A stretch of 64,000 nucleotides of DNA from positions 248,001-312,000 of the forward strand of contig CANGJJ010000002.1 of assembly GCA_947454485.1 (NCBI GenBank). The letters run 5' to 3'. Numbering within the stretch: the first letter of the stretch is position 1; each line of letters starts with the position of its first letter. The DNA is from Beijerinckiaceae bacterium (GTDB lineage: Bacteria; Pseudomonadota; Alphaproteobacteria; Rhizobiales; Beijerinckiaceae). The translations under genes were made by a program, and so were the position numbers. The notes under the pieces were generated by a model that was not told the DNA's origin, made no database searches, and saw only the letters and a list, made by a program, of their open reading frames with translations. Below are positions 44,603-54,093 of this stretch, in pieces.

Positions 44603-45418
44603 ATGCCGATCAAACTCGCCACTTGGAACATCAATTCAGTTCGGCTGCGCATGCCGCTGGTTGAGCATCTCATCACCCAGTTCAAGCCTGATGTGATCTG
44701 TCTGCAAGAGACCAAGTGCCGCGATGCGGAATTTCCCTCGAGCGACTTCAAACGGCTGGGCTTCCATCATCTGGCGATCAATGGCCAGAAGGGCTATCAC
44801 GGCGTTTGCATCGCCTCGAAGCTTCCCTTCGCCCATATCGAAAAACGCGGCTTTTGCGACATGGGCGATGCACGCCATATCAGCGTGACCTTTGAGGCTG
44901 GCACAGCAGGGCGCACGCCGATCAGCGTGCATAATTTCTATGTGCCTGCGGGCGGTGATGAACCCGACCCCACCATCAATCCCAAATTCGCGCATAAGCT
45001 CGCCTTCCTCGACGAGATGGCGCAGTGGATGAAAGACAGTGGCGTGGCGCAAGATCATGCCATCGCTGTGGGCGATCTCAATGTGGCTCCGCTTGACACC
45101 GATGTGTGGAACCACAAGCAGATGCTGAAAATCGTCAGCCACACACCGATTGAAACCGAGAAGCTTGGCCGCGTCATCGCAGCAGGCCCTTGGGTCGATA
45201 CGATGCGCAATTTCGTGCCGCCAAGCGACAAGCTCTTTACATGGTGGAGTTATCGCTCCCCCAATTGGGAAGCCTCTGATCGCGGCCGCAGGCTTGATCA
45301 TGTCTGGGCCAGCGAAAAGCTCGCACCCTCTGTGCGCGGCATGAGCGTGTTGAAAGAAGCGCGTGGCTGGGAGCGTCCCTCAGACCATGTGCCTGTCTTG
45401 ATCGATATCGATCACTGA
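44603..45418 (+). CDS. xthA: Exodeoxyribonuclease III (AP endonuclease)
   Basis: 271-residue EEP-fold nuclease of base-excision repair. It has KLATWNINSVRLR, the metal Glu in ICLQETKC, VHNFYVPAGGDEPD (Tyr), VGDLNVAPLDTDVW (Asp/Asn), FTWWSYR, RLDHVWAS and the catalytic His in PSDHVPVLIDI. The set is complete and the length usual. The last 7 bp overlap the convergent cNMP-binding gene. Confidence 0.95.
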   Translation: MPIKLATWNINSVRLRMPLVEHLITQFKPDVICLQETKCRDAEFPSSDFKRLGFHHLAINGQKGYHGVCIASKLPFAHIEKRGFCDMGDARHISVTFEAGTAGRTPISVHNFYVPAGGDEPDPTINPKFAHKLAFLDEMAQWMKDSGVAQDHAIAVGDLNVAPLDTDVWNHKQMLKIVSHTPIETEKLGRVIAAGPWVDTMRNFVPPSDKLFTWWSYRSPNWEASDRGRRLDHVWASEKLAPSVRGMSVLKEARGWERPSDHVPVLIDIDH

Positions 45419-45867
45419 TCGGACCATTGCTCGCGCAAGCGATCCAGATCGCCGACAAAATCACCAAGCCGCAAGGCGAGCATCTGGCGCAGTGCCATCG
45501 CACTGGCCGGATATTCCTGCAGCACGCGATGGAACAGATGGCGCGTGATTTTCAAAACGGTTGAGGGTTGGCGCGCAATGGCTGTTGCGGGGCGTTTGGT
45601 GGCGCTGATCAAAGCCAATTCGCCGATGAGCGAATAAGGCGCGCTCACTTCAAGATCACCACCGCCATCATCGCGCGAGTCCATCACGATGGAGCCCGAC
45701 AGCAGCACATAGCCGCAGTCGGACGGTTCATTGCGCCTGAACAGAATATCGCCCGCACGCAAAATGCGTGTCTCGCCCGAGAAGGCGATCAAGCGTCGCG
45801 CATCAGGCTCAAGCGCTGAGAAGAACGGGATACGCGAGAGGTTGCGGAGATCGTCTTCGAGCGCCAT
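45412..45867 (-). CDS. Stand-alone cyclic nucleotide-binding domain protein
   Basis: 151-residue single cNMP-binding domain: RIPFFSALEPDARRLIAFSGETRIL, RAGDILFRRNEPSDCGYVLLSGSI, and a phosphate-binding cassette GELALISATKRPATAIA, where the key Glu and Arg are both kept. No HTH follows, so it is not a CRP-type regulator by itself; it may bind a cyclic nucleotide and partner with another protein. It ends the same transcription unit as the upstream response regulator (9-bp gap). Confidence 0.88.
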   Translation of the reverse strand: MALEDDLRNLSRIPFFSALEPDARRLIAFSGETRILRAGDILFRRNEPSDCGYVLLSGSIVMDSRDDGGGDLEVSAPYSLIGELALISATKRPATAIARQPSTVLKITRHLFHRVLQEYPASAMALRQMLALRLGDFVGDLDRLREQWSDQ

Positions 45868-45876
45868 GGCACATCT

Positions 45877-46563
45877 TTATGGAACGAGCTTGTATCCGCC
45901 CGGCTCCGTCACCAGCAGGCGTGCATTGGCTGGATCACGTTCGATCTTTTGCCGCAGCCTGTAGATATGGGTCTCGAGCGTATGCGTGGTCACATGAGCG
46001 TTATAGCCCCACACTTCGCGAAGCAAGGTGTCACGGCTGACAACTTGCTGTGCAGCGCGGAACAAGAAGCGCAGAATGGCCGTCTCTTTCTCAGTCAAAC
46101 GTAGCTTGCCGCCCTTCTCATTCACCAACAGTTTCGAGCTGGGACGGAAGGTGTAATCACCGATCTGGAAGACCGCATCATCGCTCGCCTCGTGCTGACG
46201 CAGATGGGCCCGAATGCGCGCGAGCAAGACAGCAAAGCGAAAAGGCTTGCTGACATAATCATTTGCACCTGACTCCAGACCCAGCACCGTGTCCGAGTCA
46301 GAGGTCTGACCCGTCAACATAATGATCGGGCTCTTGAAGCCATCCTTGCGCATGATCTTGACCGCCTCGCGCCCATCCATATCGGGCAGGCCGACATCCA
46401 TGATGACGAGATCGGGCTGCTCCTGACGGCTGAGCGCAATCGCGCCCGCAGCTGTCTCAGCTTGAGAGGCAGAAAACTCTTCATGGAGGGCCAGCTGCTC
46501 TGCCAGCGCACCACGCAGGTCATTGTCGTCATCGGCGATCAGGATCTTACGAATTTGCGCCAT
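45877..46563 (-). CDS. OmpR-family response regulator (orphan)
   Basis: 228 residues. The receiver domain (1-120) has the acidic pair in ILIADDDNDL, the phospho-Asp in LVIMDVGLPDMDG, Thr in MLTGQTSD and Lys in YVSKPFRF. The winged-helix output domain has LRLTEKETAILRFLFRAAQQVVSRD, LLREVWGYNAHVTTHTLETHIYRLRQKIE and TEPGGYKLVP. No histidine kinase gene is adjacent. It is divergent from an L,D-transpeptidase gene, with a matching pair of inverted repeats in and after the shared promoter region. Confidence 0.92.
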   Translation of the reverse strand: MAQIRKILIADDDNDLRGALAEQLALHEEFSASQAETAAGAIALSRQEQPDLVIMDVGLPDMDGREAVKIMRKDGFKSPIIMLTGQTSDSDTVLGLESGANDYVSKPFRFAVLLARIRAHLRQHEASDDAVFQIGDYTFRPSSKLLVNEKGGKLRLTEKETAILRFLFRAAQQVVSRDTLLREVWGYNAHVTTHTLETHIYRLRQKIERDPANARLLVTEPGGYKLVP

Positions 46564-46628
46564 TTTGGCCCCTGCGGGTCGGCGATCCCTGACGGGGTCG
46601 CGCGCGGTTGAACGAAACTGTAGTGTGG

Positions 46629-46648
46629 TGACGTTTAAGCGTCAAAAA
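46629..46648. repeat. Inverted/direct repeat copy 1 in the divergent regulator / transpeptidase promoter
   Basis: TGACG-TTTAAG-CGTCA followed by AAAA. Its segment TTTAAGCGTCAAAAA recurs with one change at 46721-46735. It lies 66-85 bp before the response-regulator start and 23-42 bp before the transpeptidase start. Confidence 0.5.
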
Positions 46649-46670
46649 AAGGGGTGGTGCGGCCAGAACC

Positions 46671-47228
46671 ATGAAGGCTCGCGTCAAGATCACGAAAAGC
46701 GGAGCACCAAAACTGACCCATTTAAGGGTCAAAAAGGCACTCGGCGCCCCCTCCAGCGGCCATCTGATGGCCGGGTCGATCGTGCTCGCCTGTTCGCTTG
46801 GGCGGGGCGGCATCACACGGTTGAAGCGCGAAGGCGATGGCAAAAGCCCGGCGGGGCGCTTTGCTCTGAGGGGCGGTTTCATCCAGCCCGAGCGCTTGAA
46901 AGGCGCAGGTCGCGCCCCGGCATTGGTGCCTGCGCGGGCCGATCTTGGCTGGTGCGATGACCCTGGAAACGCCAATTACAATCGTCCCATCAAACTGCCA
47001 AATCCCGCAGGACACGAGATTATCCGGCGTGTCGATGGTCTCTACGATGTGGTGATCGTGCTGGACTACAATCTGCGTCCCCGCAAACGCGGTGCGGGGA
47101 GCGCCATCTTCTTTCACCTCACCAGAGCCCCCGGCGAGCCCACCGCCGGCTGCGTCGCCATCGACCGACAGGCCATGCGCCGCCTGCTTCCGCGCCTGTC
47201 CAAAAAGGCGGTGATGGTGATCGCTTAG
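46671..47228 (+). CDS. L,D-transpeptidase catalytic domain (YkuD) protein
   Basis: 185 residues with a YkuD fold of the subgroup lacking an obvious signal peptide: LACSLGRGGITRLKREGDGKSPAGRFAL, the central DYNLRPRKRGAGSAIFFHLTR (catalytic His) and the nucleophile Cys in PTAGCVAIDRQAM. Such enzymes form or modify 3-3 peptidoglycan crosslinks, although this class has not been well characterised and export is unclear. The second copy of the repeat pair lies in codons about 15-21. The last 4 bp overlap the convergent yggS gene. Confidence 0.87.
   Translation: MKARVKITKSGAPKLTHLRVKKALGAPSSGHLMAGSIVLACSLGRGGITRLKREGDGKSPAGRFALRGGFIQPERLKGAGRAPALVPARADLGWCDDPGNANYNRPIKLPNPAGHEIIRRVDGLYDVVIVLDYNLRPRKRGAGSAIFFHLTRAPGEPTAGCVAIDRQAMRRLLPRLSKKAVMVIA
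46714..46735. repeat. Inverted/direct repeat copy 2, inside the transpeptidase 5' coding region
   Basis: TGACCC-ATTTAA-GGGTCA followed by AAAA. It shares TTTAAG(C/G)GTCAAAAA with the copy at 46634-46648, 87 bp upstream. Confidence 0.5.
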
Positions 47229-47914
47229 GCCGTACGTGTACGATGGCCAAAAATCGCCGTCCCGACCCGCACATGGGTCGCGCCCAGCTGGACCGCGAGT
47301 TCAAAGTCCGCGCTCATTCCCATCGAGAGCACGCGAATGTGATTGCGCTTGGCGATCTCAGCGAGCAGGGCAAAGTGCGGCGAGCGCTGTTCTCCCTCGG
47401 GCGGGATGCACATCAGCCCTTCGATCTCCAGCCCCAGCCGGTTGCGGCAGTCCGCGATAAAGGCATCGGCCTCTTGGGGCAGTATGCCCGCCTTTTGCGG
47501 CTCTGCCCCCGTATTGACCTCGACATAGAGCTTGGGCCGCTTGCCGCTGCGGGCACATTCAGCCGCAAGAGCCTCGGCGAGCTTGGGCCGGTCCACAGTC
47601 TCGATCACATCGAAGAGCTCGACCGCCTCTTTCACTTTGTTGGTCTGAAGCGGCCCGATGAGATGCAGGCTGACGCCGGGGAAGCGTTCGCGCAGGCCCG
47701 GCCATTTCTGCTTGGCCTCCTGAACGCGGTTCTCGCCAAAGACCCGCTCGCCTGCGGCCAGCACCGGCTCAATCGCCTCGGCGGGGAAGGTTTTGGACAC
47801 GCAAACCAGTGTCACGTCAGCAAGATCGCGCTCGCAATCGCTAGCTGCCCGCGCGAGACGCTGGCGCACATCAGCCAAGCCTGCCAGAGTGTCACCGCCT
47901 GTCTCATTCACCAT
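47225..47914 (-). CDS. yggS: PLP homeostasis protein YggS family
   Basis: 229-residue PLP-binding single TIM-barrel protein (alanine-racemase N-terminal fold). The PLP Lys lies in LVCVSKTFPAE, followed by GERVFGENRVQEAKQKWPGL, LHLIGPLQTNKVKEAVELFDVIETVD, EVNTGAEPQKAGI, and SMGMSADFELAVQLGATHVRVGTAIFG. It balances free PLP and amino-acid pools. ATG 47914 follows GGGGAGCG; a GTG at 47932 is the longer alternative. It is divergent from leuS. Confidence 0.94.
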   Translation of the reverse strand: MVNETGGDTLAGLADVRQRLARAASDCERDLADVTLVCVSKTFPAEAIEPVLAAGERVFGENRVQEAKQKWPGLRERFPGVSLHLIGPLQTNKVKEAVELFDVIETVDRPKLAEALAAECARSGKRPKLYVEVNTGAEPQKAGILPQEADAFIADCRNRLGLEIEGLMCIPPEGEQRSPHFALLAEIAKRNHIRVLSMGMSADFELAVQLGATHVRVGTAIFGHRTRTA

Positions 47915-48032
47915 CTGACGCGCTCCCCGCACGAGCCTTGCCCAAGAGCGGGCAAAGTCGTTGACCAGCTGACCGAAATAATGCTCATTGCGCCCGTTTT
48001 CAGGCGTTTGAACGATTGGACCGATACCGCAG

Positions 48033-50663
48033 ATGATGAGCGAACGCTACAATCCGAAAGACTGCGAACCCAAATGGCAGCGCATCTGGGACGAGCGCAA
48101 GACTTTCGAGTGCCGCAACGACGACAAGCGCCCGAAATATTACGTCCTTGAGATGTTCCCCTATCCGTCGGGCCGCATCCATATGGGCCATGTGCGCAAC
48201 TATGCCATGGGCGATGTGGTCGCCCGGTATCGCCGCGCCAAAGGCTTCAATGTTCTCCATCCCATGGGTTGGGACGCATTCGGCATGCCGGCAGAAAATG
48301 CCGCGCGTCTGAACAAGAGCCATCCGGGCATCTGGACCTATGAGAATATCGCCACAATGCGTGGCCAGCTCAAAAGCATGGGCCTGTCGCTCGACTGGTC
48401 GCGCGAAGTCGCCACCTGCGATCCGAGCTATTACAAACATCAGCAGCGCATGTTCCTCGACTTCTTGAAGGTCGGCCTTGTCGATCGCAAAAAGTCGAAA
48501 GTGAATTGGGATCCCGTCGATCACACCGTGCTCGCCAATGAGCAGGTGATTGATGGTCGCGGTTGGCGCTCAGGCGCTTTGGTGGAACAGCGCGAACTGA
48601 CGCAATGGTTCCTCAAGATCACCGACTTCTCGCAAGACCTTCTCGATGCCATCGACACGCTTGATCGTTGGCCCGACAAAGTGCGCTTGATGCAGAAGAA
48701 CTGGATCGGTCGCTCAGAAGGCCTGCTCGTTCGCTTTGAAATCGACACGGCCACAGCGCCTGCGGATGTGAGCGAACTTGAAGTCTATACGACACGTCCT
48801 GACACTTTGTTCGGTGCGCGCTTTGCAGCGATCTCGGCTGATCATCCACTCGCCTTGAAAGCAGCTGAGAATAATCCTGCGCTCGCAGACTTCATCGGCG
48901 AATGTCGGCGCATGGGCACATCTTTGGCAGCGCTCGAAACTGCTGAGAAGAAAGGCTTCGACACCGGTATTCGTGTCGCCCATCCTTTCGATCCTTCGTG
49001 GAAACTGCCGGTCTATGTCGCCAATTTTGTGCTGATGGATTACGGCACAGGCGCGATCTTTGGTTGCCCCGCGCATGATCAGCGCGATCTTGATTTTGCC
49101 AATGCCTATGGGCTCGGCAATACGCCTGTCGTCTGCCCCGCCGATCAGGATGCCGCGAGCTTCACAGTGAGCGATGTCGCCTATGATGGCGATGGCGTCA
49201 TGATTAATTCGCGCTTCCTCGATGGCATGACGATTGATCAGGCCAAGGAGGAGGTCTCCAAGCGTCTTGAGGCGGTGATGATCAATGGCCGCCCGCAGGC
49301 CAAGCGTCAGGTGAATTTCCGCCTGCGTGATTGGGGCATTTCGCGCCAGCGTTATTGGGGTTGCCCGATCCCGATCATTCACTGCGAGAGCTGCGATATT
49401 GTTCCTGTGCCGCAGGATCAACTGCCGATTGAATTGCCGCAGGATGTGGAATTCGACACGCCCGGCAATCCGCTCGACCGTCACCCCACATGGAAACATG
49501 TGAACTGCCCGCAATGCGGCAAGCCGGCGCGTCGCGAAACCGACACGATGGACACATTCGTCGACTCGTCCTGGTATTTCGCGCGCTTCACCGATCCGTG
49601 GAATGTGGATGCGCCGACCAACAAAGACATCGCTGATCATTGGCTGCCGGTAGATCAATATATCGGCGGCATTGAGCATGCGATTTTGCATTTGCTCTAT
49701 TCGCGCTTCTTCACCCGCGCCATGCGCAAGGCTGGCCATATTGGTCTGTCAGAGCCCTTCAAAGGTCTCTTCACCCAAGGCATGGTCGTGCATGAAACCT
49801 ATCGCGCCCAGGATGGCGCATGGGTCATGCCCAGCGAGATCAAGATTGAAGCCAGCGGCCAGACACGCCGCGCCTTCCATCTCGACACGCAGGAAGAAGT
49901 GACGATCGGCTCCATCGAAAAGATGTCGAAGTCGAAGCGCAACACGGTCGATCCCGACGACATCATCGGAACCTTTGGGGCCGATACAGCGCGCTTCTTC
50001 ATGCTGTCGGATTCGCCACCCGATCGCGATGTGATCTGGAGCGAAGAAGGTGTGCAGGGTGCTTCGCGCTATGTGCAGCAATTGTGGCGCCTCATTGGTG
50101 AGATCACCCGCGTTGCAGCTCCTGTTGGCACGCCTGCCCCTGCCGATATCTCAGCTGAAGCCTTGGCGATTCGCCGCCTCACCCACGGCCATCTTGTGCG
50201 CGTGGAAGAGAGCATCGAGCGTTTGCGCTTCAACACCGCCATTGCCGAGATCCGCAAACTCTCCAATGGTCTGTCAGATGCGATTGGCGATATCAAATCA
50301 CCGACTATTTCGGCTGATGTCGCCTTCGCCTTCCGCGAGGCTGGCGATGTGCTCGTCTCGCTCTTCGCGCCGATGATGCCGCATCTGGCAGAAGAATGCT
50401 GGACCGCTCTGGGCCACACACATCCTTTGGCTGAATCAGACTGGCCGCAAGCTGATGCCTCACTGGCGGTGAATGATAGCGTTACGCTGCCGATTCAAAT
50501 CAACGGCAAGAAGCGCGCAGAGCTTGTCATCGACCGCAATGCCGACAATGCCACGGTAGAGGCTGCCGCTATGGCGCTCGAAGCTGTGCAAAGAGCGCTT
50601 GAAGATCGCACACCCAAGAAGGTGATTGTTGTTCCTCAAAGGATCATCAATGTCGTTGTCTGA
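48033..50663 (+). CDS. leuS: Leucyl-tRNA synthetase
   Basis: 876-residue class I synthetase charging tRNA-Leu. [12 protein letters not shown] (HIGH motif, about residue 50), an editing CP1 domain ([42 protein letters not shown]), a zinc-like [25 protein letters not shown] region, and [16 protein letters not shown] (about residue 629) are present, followed by the anticodon-binding and C-terminal domains. Length is normal. A second ATG lies at 48036. It is followed directly by holA, without lptE between them. Confidence 0.97.
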   Translation: MMSERYNPKDCEPKWQRIWDERKTFECRNDDKRPKYYVLEMFPYPSGRIHMGHVRNYAMGDVVARYRRAKGFNVLHPMGWDAFGMPAENAARLNKSHPGIWTYENIATMRGQLKSMGLSLDWSREVATCDPSYYKHQQRMFLDFLKVGLVDRKKSKVNWDPVDHTVLANEQVIDGRGWRSGALVEQRELTQWFLKITDFSQDLLDAIDTLDRWPDKVRLMQKNWIGRSEGLLVRFEIDTATAPADVSELEVYTTRPDTLFGARFAAISADHPLALKAAENNPALADFIGECRRMGTSLAALETAEKKGFDTGIRVAHPFDPSWKLPVYVANFVLMDYGTGAIFGCPAHDQRDLDFANAYGLGNTPVVCPADQDAASFTVSDVAYDGDGVMINSRFLDGMTIDQAKEEVSKRLEAVMINGRPQAKRQVNFRLRDWGISRQRYWGCPIPIIHCESCDIVPVPQDQLPIELPQDVEFDTPGNPLDRHPTWKHVNCPQCGKPARRETDTMDTFVDSSWYFARFTDPWNVDAPTNKDIADHWLPVDQYIGGIEHAILHLLYSRFFTRAMRKAGHIGLSEPFKGLFTQGMVVHETYRAQDGAWVMPSEIKIEASGQTRRAFHLDTQEEVTIGSIEKMSKSKRNTVDPDDIIGTFGADTARFFMLSDSPPDRDVIWSEEGVQGASRYVQQLWRLIGEITRVAAPVGTPAPADISAEALAIRRLTHGHLVRVEESIERLRFNTAIAEIRKLSNGLSDAIGDIKSPTISADVAFAFREAGDVLVSLFAPMMPHLAEECWTALGHTHPLAESDWPQADASLAVNDSVTLPIQINGKKRAELVIDRNADNATVEAAAMALEAVQRALEDRTPKKVIVVPQRIINVVV

Positions 50664-50714
50664 TCGCCACCCTGTCAGATCTGCGGGCGCGCTGCCCATG
50701 CAGCGGAGCTGACC

Positions 50715-51722
50715 ATGGTTGCGATCAAGAGCTATGAAGCGGATAAATTCTTAAGCGCACGTGCCAATCATATCTGGCTCTATGTGGTCATGGGCAAAGA
50801 CCCCGGCCTCATCAGTGAACGCGTGCGCAAAGTCGCCAAACTTTGGGCTGCCGAACCCGCCGACATTATTCATTTCGACGGCGATTCGATTGCCGAAGAC
50901 CCGCTTGCATTGCTGGATGAGGCCAATTCAATCAGCCTGTTTGGGGGCTCGCGCGCGATCATTCTCTCCCCCGGTCGGCGCAATTATATGCCCGCGATTG
51001 AGCAGCTGGTGGCTGCACCACCGCGCGATTGCGCCATCATCATTGAAGCAGGCGATCTCAAGAAAGATCACGCGCTGCGCAAACTCAGTGAGCGTTTGAA
51101 GGAAGCGGTTTGCATCGAATGCTATCCTGATTCAGCGCGCGATCTTGAGACGCTGATTTCGACACAAGCCAAAGAAGCGGGCCTGTCGATTGATCGCGAT
51201 GTGATGGCCGCGCTCATTCCACTGCTCGGCGGTGATCGTCTCACAACACGCTCTGAACTTGAGAAGCTCTTGCTCTACACAAAGGGCCAAGGCCGCATCA
51301 CGCGCGAAGACGTCAATCTCATGGTCGCTGATGAATCAGATCTGGCGATGGATGATGCGGTCAATGGTGCCTTTGATGGCAATTTCAGCGTGGTTGAAGA
51401 TACGGCGGCGCGCTATTTTTCCAGCGGCGGTGATGGCTCAGTTTTGCTCGGCGCTGCCCTGCGTCACGCACTCGTCTTGCATCGCATGTGTCTTGATGCA
51501 GCCAATGGTGCCAATCCCGATGACCTGCCGCGCAAATATGGACGTTGGGGCGGTGCCAAAACACTCGTGCCGCAAATCAAGCGCTGGAACAGCGCGCGTA
51601 TGTTGCGCGCTGTGACTTTGCTGGCAGAGGGCGTTCGTAATTGCAGACGTGATCAACGCCTCAGCGATGTGATCGCCGTGCGCACACTCTGGTCTGTCGC
51701 TCTTGCCGCTGGTCGTCGTTAG
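50715..51722 (+). CDS. holA: DNA polymerase III subunit delta
   Basis: 335-residue delta subunit of the clamp loader that opens the beta clamp: MVAIKSYEADKFLSARANHIWLYVVMGKDPGLISERV, HFDGDSIAEDPLALLDEANSISLFGGSRAIIL, LLGGDRLTTRSELEKLLLY and a C-terminal VLHRMCLDAANG helix bundle. The start lies 51 bp after leuS. The 3' end overlaps parB on the other strand by 4 bp. Confidence 0.92.
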   Translation: MVAIKSYEADKFLSARANHIWLYVVMGKDPGLISERVRKVAKLWAAEPADIIHFDGDSIAEDPLALLDEANSISLFGGSRAIILSPGRRNYMPAIEQLVAAPPRDCAIIIEAGDLKKDHALRKLSERLKEAVCIECYPDSARDLETLISTQAKEAGLSIDRDVMAALIPLLGGDRLTTRSELEKLLLYTKGQGRITREDVNLMVADESDLAMDDAVNGAFDGNFSVVEDTAARYFSSGGDGSVLLGAALRHALVLHRMCLDAANGANPDDLPRKYGRWGGAKTLVPQIKRWNSARMLRAVTLLAEGVRNCRRDQRLSDVIAVRTLWSVALAAGRR

Positions 51723-52618
51723 CGGCTGAGTTTATGTGACAGCGCGTCGAGCTGTTCGAGCGTCTTATATTTGATATGGACTTCGCCGCTCTCGCCATGA
51801 TGGTCGATCTCGACGATGAGACCGAGCGCATCTGTGAGCGTCTTTTCCAAAGCGCGCGTGTCAGCATCCTTTGGACCTGACTTTGTTTCACGCGGCGGAT
51901 TTTTCTTGGCGCCTGTGCTGGCGGGCTCAGCCTGTTCTTGGGCGAGGCGCTCGACATCACGCACCGACAGGCCCTTGCTGATGATCAGCTGGGCCAGAGC
52001 TTCAGGATCCTGCACCGTCAGAAGGGCGCGCGCATGACCGGCTGACAACAGACCGGTGCGGACCTTCTCTTTGAGCGAATCGGAGAGATTGAGCAGGCGC
52101 AGAGTATTGGCCACATGGCTGCGGCTCTTGCCGAGCACTTTCCCAAGGTCGGCCTGCGTATAGCTGAATTCGCGCATCAGCTGCTCATAGCCGCCCGCCT
52201 CTTCAATCGCATTCAAATCGGCGCGCTGGATATTTTCGACAATGGCAAGTTCGAGCGCCATTTTGTCATCAGCATCGATCAGATGGATCGGCACATCATG
52301 CAGGCCCGCGCGCTGGGAGGCGCGCCAGCGGCGCTCACCCGCGATGATCTCATAGGCGTCGGGCGTGCCGCGCACGGGGCGCACGACGATGGGCTGGATA
52401 AGGCCGCGCTCGCGGATCGAATCGGTCAGCTCGTCGAGATAGGCCTCGTCGAAATATTTGCGGGGGTTGCGCGGATTGGGGCGCAGAAACTCAATCGGCA
52501 CTTTGCGCGAGGGGGCGCGGGGCGCGGCTGCCTCGCCGGCGGGGGCCGGAGCACTGACCTGCTCGCCAAGAAGAGCGGCGAGCCCTCGGCCCAGCCGAGG
52601 ACGGTTTTCGTCTGCCAT
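51719..52618 (-). CDS. parB: Chromosome partitioning protein ParB
   Basis: 299-residue CTP-dependent parS-binding clamp: a basic start (RLGRGLAALLGE), the CTP/ParB domain with ELTDSIRERGLIQPIVVRP and AGERRWRASQRAGL, an HTH (FSYTQADLGKVLGKSRSHVANTLRLL) and a C-terminal dimer domain (EVHIKYKTLEQLDALSHKL). It nucleates the origin-segregation complex on nearby parS copies. It lies 18 bp after parA. Confidence 0.96.
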   Translation of the reverse strand: MADENRPRLGRGLAALLGEQVSAPAPAGEAAAPRAPSRKVPIEFLRPNPRNPRKYFDEAYLDELTDSIRERGLIQPIVVRPVRGTPDAYEIIAGERRWRASQRAGLHDVPIHLIDADDKMALELAIVENIQRADLNAIEEAGGYEQLMREFSYTQADLGKVLGKSRSHVANTLRLLNLSDSLKEKVRTGLLSAGHARALLTVQDPEALAQLIISKGLSVRDVERLAQEQAEPASTGAKKNPPRETKSGPKDADTRALEKTLTDALGLIVEIDHHGESGEVHIKYKTLEQLDALSHKLSR

Positions 52619-52636
52619 AGTTCGTCTCGCTCAGGT

Positions 52637-53452
52637 TCAGGCGGCGCGGAGCCGGTGTTCTCGCTGGATGACTTCCGAGGCCAGTTTCAAATAGGCCTGA
52701 CTGCCCGTGCACTTCAAATCATAAAGCAGCACCGGCTTGCCATGCGAAGGGGCCTCTGACACGCGCACATTGCGCGGGATGATTGTCTCGTAAACTTTAT
52801 CGCCCATGAACTGGCGCACATCGGCCACGACCTGGGTCGCCAGATTGTTTCGGGGGTCAAACATTGTCAGAACAACGCCATGGATCGTCAGGCGGGGATT
52901 AAGCGTCTGCTTGACCTGCTCGACCGTGGACAAAAGCTGCGAAAGGCCTTCGAGGGCGAAAAACTCGCATTGCATCGGCACGAGCACCGAGTCAGCCGCC
53001 GCAAAAGCGTTAATTGTCAACAGGTTAAGGGAAGGTGGGCAATCGACCAATATATAGGTGAATTGCGGATCTTCGGGGCGGCGCTGCGCCGTGAGGCGCG
53101 CCACCGCATCGCGCAGCTTATAGGTGCGGTCACGATGGGAGGAGATTTCGAGCTCAACGCCGAGCAAATCCAAGGTTGACGGCGCCACAAAGAGGCGCGG
53201 CACGGCAGTCGGGAGGACGGCGTCACGAATTTCGCGCTCACCGATGAGCACGTCATAAGTTGACACCTCACGCGAGCGCCGATCAATCCCCAGACCCGTG
53301 GAAGCATTGCCCTGCGGGTCAAGGTCGATAATGAGCACTTGCTCACCAATGGCAGCCAGAGCCGTTCCCAGATTGATAGCCGTGGTCGTCTTGCCAACGC
53401 CACCCTTCTGGTTGGCGAGGACGAGCACTCTCGTCTGAAATTCTGCTGTCAC
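52637..53452 (-). CDS. parA: Chromosome partitioning ATPase ParA
   Basis: 271-residue Walker-type ATPase with deviant Walker A KGGVGKTTTAINLGTALA (residues about 16-33), LIIDLDPQGNASTGLG, VDCPPSLNLLTINAF and a C-terminal dimer/DNA surface. It segregates ParB-parS complexes to the new pole. It starts with GTG 53452, overlapping the rsmG stop by 4 bp. Confidence 0.96.
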   Translation of the reverse strand: MTAEFQTRVLVLANQKGGVGKTTTAINLGTALAAIGEQVLIIDLDPQGNASTGLGIDRRSREVSTYDVLIGEREIRDAVLPTAVPRLFVAPSTLDLLGVELEISSHRDRTYKLRDAVARLTAQRRPEDPQFTYILVDCPPSLNLLTINAFAAADSVLVPMQCEFFALEGLSQLLSTVEQVKQTLNPRLTIHGVVLTMFDPRNNLATQVVADVRQFMGDKVYETIIPRNVRVSEAPSHGKPVLLYDLKCTGSQAYLKLASEVIQREHRLRAA

Positions 53453-54093
53453 GGCCCCACTCCGCCCTTGAGATCGCCCGTACCGGCCAGAACGATAACC
53501 CCTTGCGGGTCCGTTCGGCTCTGCAGCAATCTAAACAAAATCTTACTATTAATTGGGGTTTTCGTCAATTCGGACGCTACATCTTGTCCCTTGAGAAAGA
53601 CCCCAATCGTCCCTTTTTCAAGCCTGTCCTGCGTCATTTCGAGCAAAAGGGGCAGGGCAGCCAAAGCGCGGCAGCTGATAGCGTCGAGCTCAGGCAGTTC
53701 AGGGAGTATATCTTCGATACGGCCTCGGTGGATCTCGACCGGGGCCTTTGTTTCACGTGAAACTTCCCGCAGAAACGCGCATTTACGGTGGTCGCTCTCG
53801 ACCAAATGGACGATGCCGCCTTGAGTGCCACACAGCCTGAGCGCCGTCACGATACCCGGAAAGCCCCCGCCTGAGCCCAAATCTGCCCAGACCTTTGCCT
53901 TCGGAAGCGCATCGAAAACCTGCAAGGAGTCCTCGATATGGCGCTGGCGAATGACTTTGAGTGTCGAGGGGGCCACCAAATTCATCTTCGGCTGCCATTT
54001 CAGCAGCAAAGTCTCATAGATCTTCAGCTGAGCCTCAAGCTCAGCCGAGACCGGCAATGGGGTCGGTGCGGGCTCGATGGGCGGGAGAATCAT
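53449..54093 (-). CDS. rsmG: 16S rRNA (guanine527-N7)-methyltransferase
   Basis: 214-residue SAM methyltransferase GidB/Rsm[49 protein letters not shown] (SAM loop), [14 protein letters not shown] and [13 protein letters not shown]. It modifies G527 near the decoding centre. A perfect-core parS lies inside this gene (53749-53764). It overlaps mnmG by 4 bp. Confidence 0.94.
   Translation of the reverse strand: MILPPIEPAPTPLPVSAELEAQLKIYETLLLKWQPKMNLVAPSTLKVIRQRHIEDSLQVFDALPKAKVWADLGSGGGFPGIVTALRLCGTQGGIVHLVESDHRKCAFLREVSRETKAPVEIHRGRIEDILPELPELDAISCRALAALPLLLEMTQDRLEKGTIGVFLKGQDVASELTKTPINSKILFRLLQSRTDPQGVIVLAGTGDLKGGVGP
53749..53764. promoter_or_regulatory. parS: parS site 1 (inside rsmG)
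   Basis: TGTTTCACGTGAAACT: 15 of 16 to the parS consensus (TGTTTCACGTGAAACA); the central 14 bp are perfect. Confidence 0.92.

Noticed and set aside
52977-53030. TTAA-containing sequence inside parA as a CtrA site
   Set aside because: The TTAA half-sites are 11 bp apart rather than 7 and lie well inside coding sequence.
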